From positions 1 through 14,790 of the forward strand of contig DLEF01000042.1 in the NCBI GenBank assembly GCA_002481545.1: a stretch of DNA of 14,790 nt. The letters are read 5' to 3'. The notes below the pieces were generated by a model. It saw only the letters and a list, made by a program, of their open reading frames with translations. It searched no databases and was not told the DNA's origin. Position numbers and translations under genes: made by a program. Below are positions 1 through 6,359 of the stretch, piece after piece (within the stretch, counting starts at the first letter, position 1; each line of letters opens with the position of its first letter). Source of the stretch: Cyanobacteria bacterium UBA7753. Its GTDB lineage: Bacteria; Cyanobacteriota; Vampirovibrionia; Gastranaerophilales; Gastranaerophilaceae.

Positions 1-110
1 ATGATAATTTATATTTTTAATCTGTAAGTATTGCTATTATTGATATACTTAGTTACAAATTTATGTTGAGACTTAAATTTTAAACCGAAGTATTAAAACA
101 TAACCGTACT

Positions 111-296
111 GTCATTACGAGGAGGAAAAAGGCTTTTCCGACACTCTGCCGAGCAAAACAATTAAGTATTGTTTTGCGAGAGGTAAATCCAGCCAACTTG
201 TCATAAATTTGGGAATAAAGGGTAGTTTTACTTGGTATGTAGCGAATAAACAGCTGGATTGCGAGACAGTCAAGCCTTTGACTGTCTCGCAATGAC
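111..296. repeat. Composite inverted repeat with GTCATTGCGAG-type ends
   Basis: The ends are GTCATTACGAG (111-121) and CTCGCAATGAC (286-296), inverted relative to each other with one mismatch. The left half (111-194) has a core hairpin with arms GCAAAACAAT (153-162) and ATTGTTTTGC (168-177), and closes in AATCCAGC. The right half (241-296) is the same kind of unit on the other strand, with a different core: 13-base arms GCGAGACAGTCAA (261-273) and TTGACTGTCTCGC (278-290) around a 4-base loop. A third copy, with the second core type, lies at 9721-9777. No transposase is present, so this is a MITE-like or REP-like element of unknown mobility. Confidence 0.75.
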
Positions 297-347
297 ACAC
301 ACATTAACGTATTATTTCTTTTGGTAAATTTATCTCGGACAGTAGTG

Positions 348-416
348 CTACCTTTGGGAGAGGGTAGCAGTTGTAGGCGAGATTACGAGCCGTACAAATG
401 CGGGTGAGAGTTTGTC
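348..416 (+). repeat. 69-base dispersed repeat, copy 1
   Basis: This stretch matches 4695-4763 on the opposite strand at 64 of 69 positions by eye, with no gaps. It contains a short hairpin (CTACC...GGTAG) at one end. It is flanked by a 6-base inverted pair, CGGACA (336-341) and TGTCCG (413-418), which may mark the true element ends. It has no coding potential. Confidence 0.8.
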
Positions 417-490
417 CGTAGAATAGTACGTTATCATAAATGATTAAGATAAAAATGCAATAAATCAATTTTGGTTGAGTTCTACTTATT

Positions 491-511
491 TAAACATGAT
501 TTTCATGTTTA
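491..511. promoter_or_regulatory. Perfect palindrome, candidate operator of the Hcp-like gene
   Basis: Arms TAAACATGA (491-499) and TCATGTTTA (503-511) flank a 3-base centre, about 75 bases upstream of the start at 587. The size and symmetry suit a dimeric regulator, and hcp genes in other bacteria are often controlled by CRP/FNR-family regulators. The bases do not match a consensus I can name. It could equally form a small RNA hairpin. Confidence 0.35.
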
Positions 512-586
512 AGAAATCATGTTATAGCCATGCTGTGTGCCCGATTGGGCAATTTATAAAAATATCGTCTATCGCATAATACTTGT

Positions 587-2179
587 ATGTTTTATAACTA
601 CAACGAAGATTACCAATATGACAGCTGTATCTCGAAGGGGATATGTTCAATCAATCCGCGCACTTCGTCTTTGCGCGAAGTACTCGTTATGTACCTCAAG
701 CAGTTGGCGTTTTATACCTTGCAGTTGAAATATTTGGGGATAAAGAACAACCTGACCGAAGACCTGATATTGAACACCCTGTCGGGGCTTATGTCCAATC
801 TGGAGTTTGGGAACAAGCAGTTTTATCAAACATTGATTAACCTCAAATCCCTCATCATTGAATCCGTCGATATTTACAATAAGACGTGCAAAGAGCGCAA
901 TATCAAGCCAAAAGAAATTCAGACAAATATAAAACTGAACAAAAAACTGAATATCACAGATTTAATCCGTTTGGGCGAGAAAGAGTTCAACAAGAAACTA
1001 AAATCACTCTCGGACAGCAAACGTAATCTGTATGAAATTATTTTCCTCGTGTTGAAGAGTATTTGTATCAATCTGGTGGAGCTCAAGAGTTTTGGAGAAG
1101 AGAGCGACTGCGCGTATTCCGAGATATTGTATCTTTTGAATACGATTAATTTTCCCGAGCTTTCGGAACGAATTTTGACAAAAAAGATTAATAAAGCGGT
1201 CGAGATAGACCATATGTTGAGAACGATGTTGTATAACAAGCGCGTCGAAAAGTTTGGCGAACAAACCAAGGCAAAAGTGTCTTATACAACTTATCCTAAT
1301 AAGGCGATATTGGTTGCGGGGACGAACATTGTGGAACTCAAAAAAGTGCTTGATGCAACAAAGGATATGGGGATAGATGTATACACCCACGGCGATATGA
1401 TTACGGCGTATACTTATCCGAAGTTTAGGCAGTATTCACATCTCAAAGGTCAGTTTGGCAAAGGGATAGAAAATTGCCTGTTGGATTTTGCGACTTTCCC
1501 CGGGGCAATACTTATCGCGAGACATTCGCTTGAGAATATAGAATATCTCTACAGGGGCAGACTGTTTACGACGGATAATTTTGTCCCTAGAGGGGTAATA
1601 CAAATTAAAAATGATGATTATTCTTCGCTTATCAATTCCGCCATGTCGGCGAAGGGTTTTAAAACAGGCAAAACGAGAGAGTCCGTGACTATCGGCTGTG
1701 ACAAAAAGAATTTGGATAAAATCTTGGACAACTTAGCCGAAAACATTAGTTCTTATAAAAATATAATCATAATTGGGACGGAAGAATTTACGCAGGAACA
1801 GCGCAATTATTATAATACTCTTGCGCAGCATGTGTCCGACGATACGTTTGTAATATCTCTGTCCGAGAACCATAATATAAGAAATTTTGTGAGAATAAAT
1901 ACGGCACCTGATTTTTTTATGATTTATCGTATATTGAATAAACTTTTGCCTGTCTCAAAAACGCACGGGGTGAGGTTGAGCGTCTTTATGGCAAAGTGCA
2001 ATAAACATACGATTTCCAATGTCTTAAATTTAAAGCGTCTCGGAGTCGATAACATCTTTTTGAGCAAATGTTCCCCTGTCATGCTTAATCCGACACTTAC
2101 GGAAACCCTAAAAAAGGTCTACAATATAAACCCGACCACAAATGTCTGCGAAGACCTAAAAAAGATAAAAGGACTGTAA
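587..2179 (+). CDS. Hydroxylamine reductase / hybrid-cluster-protein (Hcp) homologue lacking most metal ligands
   Basis: This 530-residue protein has the length and order of the Hcp (prismane) family. It opens MFYNYNE, where Hcp has MFCYQCE, so the first two N-terminal cluster cysteines are Tyr3 and Asn6, while the last two remain (Cys14, Cys20). The best family signature is VYTHGDM at 265-271 followed by YPKFRQYSHLKG (277-288); Hcp has THGEM and a similar run. By hand alignment the hybrid-cluster ligands are replaced: His by Thr246, Glu by Asp270, and the cysteines by about Ser314, Glu399, Glu427 and Asp442. The late Glu becomes about Met468, though the nearby Lys470 is kept. Classical Hcp is a cytoplasmic NO/hydroxylamine reductase, and this chemistry is unlikely here. 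The start is fixed by the N-terminal match. No Shine-Dalgarno is visible, and a CATAAT box sits 6 bases upstream. Convergent with topA. Confidence 0.8.
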   Translation: MFYNYNEDYQYDSCISKGICSINPRTSSLREVLVMYLKQLAFYTLQLKYLGIKNNLTEDLILNTLSGLMSNLEFGNKQFYQTLINLKSLIIESVDIYNKTCKERNIKPKEIQTNIKLNKKLNITDLIRLGEKEFNKKLKSLSDSKRNLYEIIFLVLKSICINLVELKSFGEESDCAYSEILYLLNTINFPELSERILTKKINKAVEIDHMLRTMLYNKRVEKFGEQTKAKVSYTTYPNKAILVAGTNIVELKKVLDATKDMGIDVYTHGDMITAYTYPKFRQYSHLKGQFGKGIENCLLDFATFPGAILIARHSLENIEYLYRGRLFTTDNFVPRGVIQIKNDDYSSLINSAMSAKGFKTGKTRESVTIGCDKKNLDKILDNLAENISSYKNIIIIGTEEFTQEQRNYYNTLAQHVSDDTFVISLSENHNIRNFVRINTAPDFFMIYRILNKLLPVSKTHGVRLSVFMAKCNKHTISNVLNLKRLGVDNIFLSKCSPVMLNPTLTETLKKVYNINPTTNVCEDLKKIKGL

Positions 2180-2182
2180 AAA

Positions 2183-4513
2183 TTACTCGTCGGCTTTCTT
2201 TTTGTAACCGCAGGCGCGGTTTGAACATTCGATAACGTCTCCGCTCTTTAAGTGACGTTTGACGAGCAGTGCTCCGCAATCAGGGCATTTCTCGCCCGTA
2301 GGTTCGTTCCAAAGCACAAAATCACAATTCGGGTACTGGTTACAGCCGTAGAATATTACTCCGCGCTTTGATTTTCTCTCGATAATCTCGCCCTTGCCGC
2401 ACTTAGGACAAGTGACTCCCGTGGATTTTACTATGCTCTTTCTGTCTTTGCAGTTCGCGCACTCGGTGTATCTGCCGTAAGGCCCTACCTTGATATACAA
2501 ATCCCCGCCGCATTTTTCGCATTTGCCCTCAGCCTTTTCAGGTTCGCTCGGGTTATTAATAACTGCGCCCGATTTATCAAGCGATAAAATTGTTTTACAC
2601 TCAGGATATCCCGAACATCCGAGGAACTGGCTCCCGTATCTGTTTGTGCGGACAATCATTTTTCTTCCGCAATTCGGACACGTTACGTCGCTTTCAATCC
2701 TTATTTTCTGCGCATTGCTCATAACGTCATTGACGTTATCAATGAACGGTGTATAGAAATCCTGCAAAACTTTGTTCCAAACAGCCTTTTTCTCGGCTAT
2801 TTTATCGAGTTTTTCTTCCATTCCCGCCGTGAACGCATAATCCATAATATCAGGGAACTGCGTCACAAGCTGTTTGCAGACAGTCTTGCCCAAAAACGTC
2901 GGCACAAGTGCCTTATCCTGCTTTTCGACATACTGTCTTTGCTGGATTTTCGTAATAATACTTGCATACGTAGACGGACGACCGATTCCGTATTCTTCCA
3001 ACGCTTTGACTAATGATGCTTCGGAATATCTCGGAGGCGGCTGCGTGAAATGCTGTTTCGGCAAAATATCCTCTAATTTCAAATCATCACCTTCGGATAA
3101 ATCAGGAATCTTAGCCTCATTCTCGTTTTCTGCATCTTTATACAACTTTAAGAACCCGTCAAAAATAACCTTGCTTGTTCCTGTCTTCAATTCATAATCA
3201 CCTGCCGTGATATCGACGGACTTATTGGCAATCTTTGCAGGTGCCATCTGTGATGACATAAACTTGTTCCAAATGAGTTTATACAGTCTGTACTGCTCAT
3301 TTGTGAGATATTGTTTTATGCTGTCAGGTGTTCTTTCCGGATAAGAAGGTCTGATAGCCTCGTGCGCGTCCTGAACGTTCTTTTTACTCTTTACGTAATT
3401 GTTAGGTTTAGCTGGATAATAGTTTTCACCAAAGTTTTTCGTGATGAAATCTTTTGCCATAACTTGTGCGTCGTCGGAAATACGGACACTATCGGTTCTC
3501 ATATACGTAATTAAACCGACGGAGCCTTCTTCCAGTTCAATCCCTTCATAAAGTCTTTGCGCAATCTGCATTGTTTTCGCAACGCCGTAACCAAGCTTAG
3601 AGCTTGCCTCTCTCTGTAAAGTCGAAGTGATAAACGGAGCGGTCGGTTTTCTTGTCGTCTCACGCTTTGAAACATTCGTAACCGTATATTCCATCTTAGG
3701 ATTTTCAAGCTCTGATTTTATCTTTTGCGCTTCTTCTTCATTGTTTATTTCGATTTTACTGCCCAAATACTTGGATAATTCCGCCTCAAAAGAGCTCCCG
3801 TCTTTCTGGAGCTGTGCCGTAATCGTCCAATATTCTACAGGCGTGAATGCATCAATCTCATCTTCTCTTTCGCATATCATACGCAATGCGACGGACTGAA
3901 CACGCCCTGCTGACAGGTGATAATTCCTGAGCTGTTTCCATAAAACAGGGGATAATTTATAACCTACGAGTTTGTCCAAAATCTGTCTAGTCTGTTGAGC
4001 CTTTACCCTGTCCATATCTATTTGACGAGGGTGCTCAACCGCATATTTGACAGCGTGCGGAGTAATCTCGTTAAACTCAATTCTGCAAACCTTATCTTCA
4101 GGCACTTTCAAAACTTCTTTTACGTGCCATGCAATAGCCTCCCCCTCGCGGTCGGGATCGGATGCCAGATAAACTTTGTCCGACTTTTTCGCAAGGTCGT
4201 TCAGCTTTGATACAACTTTTCTTTTTTCGGGAAGAATAACAAATGACGGCTTGAACCCGTTGTTTACGTCAAATCCGAGCCCGTCTTTTGACGACAAATC
4301 GCGCACGTGCCCGAGGCTCGCCTCAATAGTGTAATTGTTCCCCAAAATCTTTTTGATGGTCTTAGATTTTGCAGGAGACTCGACTATTACCAACGCTTTT
4401 CCGCTTGCCGATTTTGATGCGGTTTTCTTTGCCGTCGGTTTTGTCGTCGTGCTCTTCGCGCTCTTTGTGCTTTTTCTTGTTGTCTTTTTTGTCGCTGTCG
4501 CCGTCGGACTCAT
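2183..4513 (-). CDS. topA: DNA topoisomerase I (type IA)
   Basis: TopA relaxes negatively supercoiled DNA by cutting one strand through a 5'-phosphotyrosine. The 776 residues hold a Toprim domain (about 39-150) with Glu45 in VESPAKS and the DPDRE metal-binding motif at 119-123. The catalytic tyrosine is Tyr337 in ITYMRTDS, with Arg339 next to it. Four C-terminal zinc ribbons follow: Cys612/615/633/639, 665/668/685/688, 702/705/724/730 and 743/746/763/768. Residues 1-38 are an unusual basic, Lys/Thr/Ala/Ser-rich low-complexity tail before the Toprim fold, which may hold DNA non-specifically. A strong AGAGGAG ribosome binding site precedes ATG 4513. The gene lies downstream of dprA on the same strand, a common bacterial pairing, but the repeat-filled gap leaves room for its own promoter. 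Its stop lies 3 bases from the convergent Hcp-like stop, and no terminator is visible between them. Confidence 0.97.
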   Translation of the reverse strand: MSPTATATKKTTRKSTKSAKSTTTKPTAKKTASKSASGKALVIVESPAKSKTIKKILGNNYTIEASLGHVRDLSSKDGLGFDVNNGFKPSFVILPEKRKVVSKLNDLAKKSDKVYLASDPDREGEAIAWHVKEVLKVPEDKVCRIEFNEITPHAVKYAVEHPRQIDMDRVKAQQTRQILDKLVGYKLSPVLWKQLRNYHLSAGRVQSVALRMICEREDEIDAFTPVEYWTITAQLQKDGSSFEAELSKYLGSKIEINNEEEAQKIKSELENPKMEYTVTNVSKRETTRKPTAPFITSTLQREASSKLGYGVAKTMQIAQRLYEGIELEEGSVGLITYMRTDSVRISDDAQVMAKDFITKNFGENYYPAKPNNYVKSKKNVQDAHEAIRPSYPERTPDSIKQYLTNEQYRLYKLIWNKFMSSQMAPAKIANKSVDITAGDYELKTGTSKVIFDGFLKLYKDAENENEAKIPDLSEGDDLKLEDILPKQHFTQPPPRYSEASLVKALEEYGIGRPSTYASIITKIQQRQYVEKQDKALVPTFLGKTVCKQLVTQFPDIMDYAFTAGMEEKLDKIAEKKAVWNKVLQDFYTPFIDNVNDVMSNAQKIRIESDVTCPNCGRKMIVRTNRYGSQFLGCSGYPECKTILSLDKSGAVINNPSEPEKAEGKCEKCGGDLYIKVGPYGRYTECANCKDRKSIVKSTGVTCPKCGKGEIIERKSKRGVIFYGCNQYPNCDFVLWNEPTGEKCPDCGALLVKRHLKSGDVIECSNRACGYKKKADE

Positions 4514-4516
4514 ATT

Positions 4517-4525
4517 CTCTCCTCT
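4517..4525 (-). promoter_or_regulatory. Ribosome binding site of topA
   Basis: The minus strand reads AGAGGAGAG a few bases before ATG 4513, an excellent match to the anti-Shine-Dalgarno. It supports this start, so the basic N-terminal tail is translated. Confidence 0.75.
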
Positions 4526-4570
4526 GAATTTTTTGAGTTTCGTTTAGCTATAATTTTTTGTTATTTTGTC

Positions 4571-4594
4571 GGTGCGGTAGTGACCACACCCTAC
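4571..4594 (+). repeat. GGTGC...CACCCTAC palindrome, copy 1
   Basis: Arms GGTGCGGT (4571-4578) and ACCACACC (4583-4590) pair with one mismatch around a 4-base loop. The constant flank CTAC follows. It shares the GGTG start and CACCCTAC end with copies at 4650 and 6146. Confidence 0.65.
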
Positions 4595-4649
4595 TTCTAT
4601 AATTTAGTTTCGTCGGATTGGTAAACCCGACCTCCTTATATTACTAATT

Positions 4650-4671
4650 GGTGCGAAACATCGCACCCTAC
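4650..4671 (+). repeat. GGTGC...CACCCTAC palindrome, copy 2
   Basis: Perfect 7-base arms GGTGCGA (4650-4656) and TCGCACC (4661-4667) flank the loop AACA, followed by CTAC. Same orientation as the other two copies. Confidence 0.7.
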
Positions 4672-4694
4672 GTTTCTATGTTCTTATCTGTGAA

Positions 4695-4763
4695 GACAAA
4701 CCCTCACCCGCATTTGTACGGCTCATTAACTCGCCTACAACTGCTACCCTCTCCCAGAGGTAG
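4695..4763 (-). repeat. 69-base dispersed repeat, copy 2 (inverted)
   Basis: This is the reverse complement of 348-416 with 5 mismatches in 69 bases and no gaps. The mismatches cluster in the middle, at about 4725-4729. The two copies bracket the Hcp-like gene and topA in inverted orientation, so recombination between them could invert that 4.3-kb segment. Confidence 0.8.
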
Positions 4764-4781
4764 AGGGGATAACACTTTCTT

Positions 4782-4813
4782 ACTGCCTTAGTGCCTCAGT
4801 ATCTTAGTGCCTT
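4782..4813. repeat. Degenerate 8-base tandem repeat, four units
   Basis: Successive units are ACTGCCTT, AGTGCCTC, AGTATCTT and AGTGCCTT. It is non-coding. Its period differs from the 7-base array at 7703-7737. Confidence 0.7.
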
Positions 4814-4892
4814 ATTTATCAGTTTATATAAAACATATAAAAAGTAAAATACTTAATATTTAATATTGCGGGAAAAATGGTTGGAAAAATCG

Positions 4893-6056
4893 TTAAATAG
4901 CTGTCCTGTACCTGTCTCCGACGGTTTTTTCTATTTGTCCCAATAATTCAAGCGTGGTTAACTTCATCAATAAGTCGTTAACATCCGCGCCGGTTTCTTT
5001 CTGTATTTCATCAAAACTCTTCGGCTCCGTTTTTACAAATTCAAGGATTATTTCCTCTACCGTTGGTTCTTCATTCCCGTCGTTTTCAGTGTTTTCAGCA
5101 TTTTCTTCGGTCTTATTCTCGGATTTATCCTTTGTTTTTTCTTCTTTAAACAGCGGGATTTGTTTGTCAATCGTCCAATTTAAGGCGTTCAAAATATCCT
5201 CGCCTTCAGTCACGATTGTCGCTCCTGTTTTAATCATTTTGTAAATCCCCGCGGTATTCGGGTTTGTGATTAGCCCCGGAATACACATGAGTTCTCTTCC
5301 CTGCTCAAGCGTCAAATTCGCTGTTATGGAGGCTCCGCTTCTCAATGCTGCTTCAACAACAAGTGTGCCGTAAGACAGCCCCGAGACAATCCTGTTTCTT
5401 TGAGGAAATCTGAACGCTAACGGCTCAAACGTCGGAAAATATTCCGTAAGGATAGCTCCGTTGCCGTCAATTATTTCCTGATACAAGGCTCTGTTTGATG
5501 CGGGATAAACGAAATCAAATCCGCTCCCGATAACGCCGATTGTTTTTAATCCCATATCCAACGCAAACCTGTGCGCGCAAGTATCAGCCCCTGTTGCAAG
5601 TCCTGATACAACACACAAATCAGTTCCCGCAAGACCTTTCATAACTTTTTTCAAAGAATCTTGCCCGTTGCGGGTTAATCTTCTTGAGCCTACAATTGCA
5701 AGTGTTCTTTTGAGGTTACATACGGACAAATCCCCCTTGCAATACAAAACCGCAGGCGGATTAGAGATTTGTTTTAGCATATACGGGTAGTTTTCGTCCG
5801 TATATTTTATTATTTTAATATCCCGCTCCAAGACGGAATTGTAGGCTTTATCAATATCAATCTTGTCTCTGCGTTTGACAAACTCGTCTATACGTTTTTT
5901 GTATTTGCCCGAGGTTTGTGCGCTAAACTCAATCAAGTCGTTTATATCGGCTTCAAAGGCTCTTTGTATATCGCCAAAATGTTCAAACAGCGCAAGAATA
6001 AACTGTGAATCAATCTCTTCTATTGATGAAAAAGCTATCCAATATTTTGTGTCCAT
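4893..6056 (-). CDS. dprA: DNA-processing protein DprA/Smf
   Basis: DprA binds incoming single-stranded DNA and loads RecA during natural transformation. Counting from ATG 6056 (387 residues): an N-terminal helical region (1-80); a Rossmann-like DprA core with IVGSRR (121-126), SGLATGADTCAH (151-162), FPQRNRIVSGLS (217-228) and the late IPG motif (259-261); an acidic Glu/Lys/Asn-rich linker (about 304-330); and a C-terminal winged helix (330-387). An in-frame TTG at 6077 would add seven residues. I prefer ATG 6056 because AGGGGAAGG sits 5 bases upstream of it, and the TTG start would place that site inside the coding region. The gene is divergent from rpaB and upstream of topA. Its presence hints at competence, but no other competence gene lies in the window. 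Confidence 0.95.
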   Translation of the reverse strand: MDTKYWIAFSSIEEIDSQFILALFEHFGDIQRAFEADINDLIEFSAQTSGKYKKRIDEFVKRRDKIDIDKAYNSVLERDIKIIKYTDENYPYMLKQISNPPAVLYCKGDLSVCNLKRTLAIVGSRRLTRNGQDSLKKVMKGLAGTDLCVVSGLATGADTCAHRFALDMGLKTIGVIGSGFDFVYPASNRALYQEIIDGNGAILTEYFPTFEPLAFRFPQRNRIVSGLSYGTLVVEAALRSGASITANLTLEQGRELMCIPGLITNPNTAGIYKMIKTGATIVTEGEDILNALNWTIDKQIPLFKEEKTKDKSENKTEENAENTENDGNEEPTVEEIILEFVKTEPKSFDEIQKETGADVNDLLMKLTTLELLGQIEKTVGDRYRTAI

Positions 6057-6061
6057 GCGCG

Positions 6062-6070
6062 CCTTCCCCT
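6062..6070 (-). promoter_or_regulatory. Ribosome binding site that fixes the dprA start
   Basis: The minus strand reads AGGGGAAGG, 5 bases before ATG 6056. It decides for ATG 6056 over the in-frame TTG at 6077. Confidence 0.7.
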
Positions 6071-6145
6071 GTCTCAAACTGTTATTTATTATATTCTATC
6101 ATAGATTTTTGCCATATTAATATAAATACACAAGCGGTTTATGTC

Positions 6146-6167
6146 GGTGCAAAAAATTGCACCCTAC
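6146..6167 (+). repeat. GGTGC...CACCCTAC palindrome, copy 3
   Basis: Perfect 7-base arms GGTGCAA (6146-6152) and TTGCACC (6157-6163) flank four A, followed by CTAC. It lies between the divergent dprA and rpaB genes, in the same plus orientation as the two copies near topA. Confidence 0.7.
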
Positions 6168-6243
6168 TTTTTATATATCTGCCTGTTTTGTTATTTAAGG
6201 CTGTTTTAAATCATTTTTTTATCCGATTTTTCAAAATCCATAC

Positions 6244-6335
6244 TTGCAATTTCGCTCCAGTTATATTAAGATATGTTTATAATTATTAAATTTTCTCAAA
6301 GAAAATTAAAATTTCGTAATAATTTATGTTTATAA
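6244..6335 (+). promoter_or_regulatory. Probable rpaB promoter and control region
   Basis: TTGCAA (6244-6249) and TAAGAT (6267-6272) are 17 bases apart and could be -35 and -10 boxes. An 11-base direct repeat TATGTTTATAA occurs at 6272-6282 and 6325-6335. Between the copies is a hairpin with 8-base arms AATTTTCT (6289-6296) and AGAAAATT (6300-6307). The paired direct repeats could bind an OmpR-type dimer, possibly RpaB itself, but they do not match the cyanobacterial HLR1 site. The region is very AT-rich, so chance matches are possible. Confidence 0.35.
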
Positions 6336-6359
6336 GAATTTAAAATAAAGGATGGTAAA

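Larger units (their letters stand above)
1..586. other. Repeat-rich intergenic region upstream of the Hcp-like gene
   Basis: No credible gene is seen here. Short reading frames at 80-304 on the minus strand run through palindromic repeats and look accidental. The region holds two inverted copies of a GTCATTGCGAG-ended repeat (111-194 and 241-296), one copy of a 69-base dispersed repeat (348-416), and a perfect palindrome at 491-511 that may be an operator for the downstream gene. The first 110 bases are AT-rich and show nothing recognisable. Confidence 0.7.
4514..4892. other. Repeat-filled gap between dprA and topA
   Basis: No gene is seen. On the plus strand it holds two GGTGC...CACCCTAC hairpins (4571-4594 and 4650-4671). 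Between them is an imperfect hairpin around TCGGATTGGTAAACCCGA (4613-4630). Next come the second copy of the 69-base repeat (4695-4763) and a degenerate 8-base tandem repeat (4782-4813), then AT-rich sequence. Five distinct repeat elements in under 400 bases suggest an insertion-tolerant spot. Confidence 0.75.

Noticed and set aside
80..304. Two overlapping minus-strand reading frames of 61 and 74 codons
   Set aside because: They run through the inverted GTCATTGCGAG repeats and owe their open frame to the palindromes; no start signals.
6057..6077. TTG start for dprA at 6077
   Set aside because: The AGGGGAAGG ribosome site would fall inside the coding region and is ideally placed for ATG 6056.
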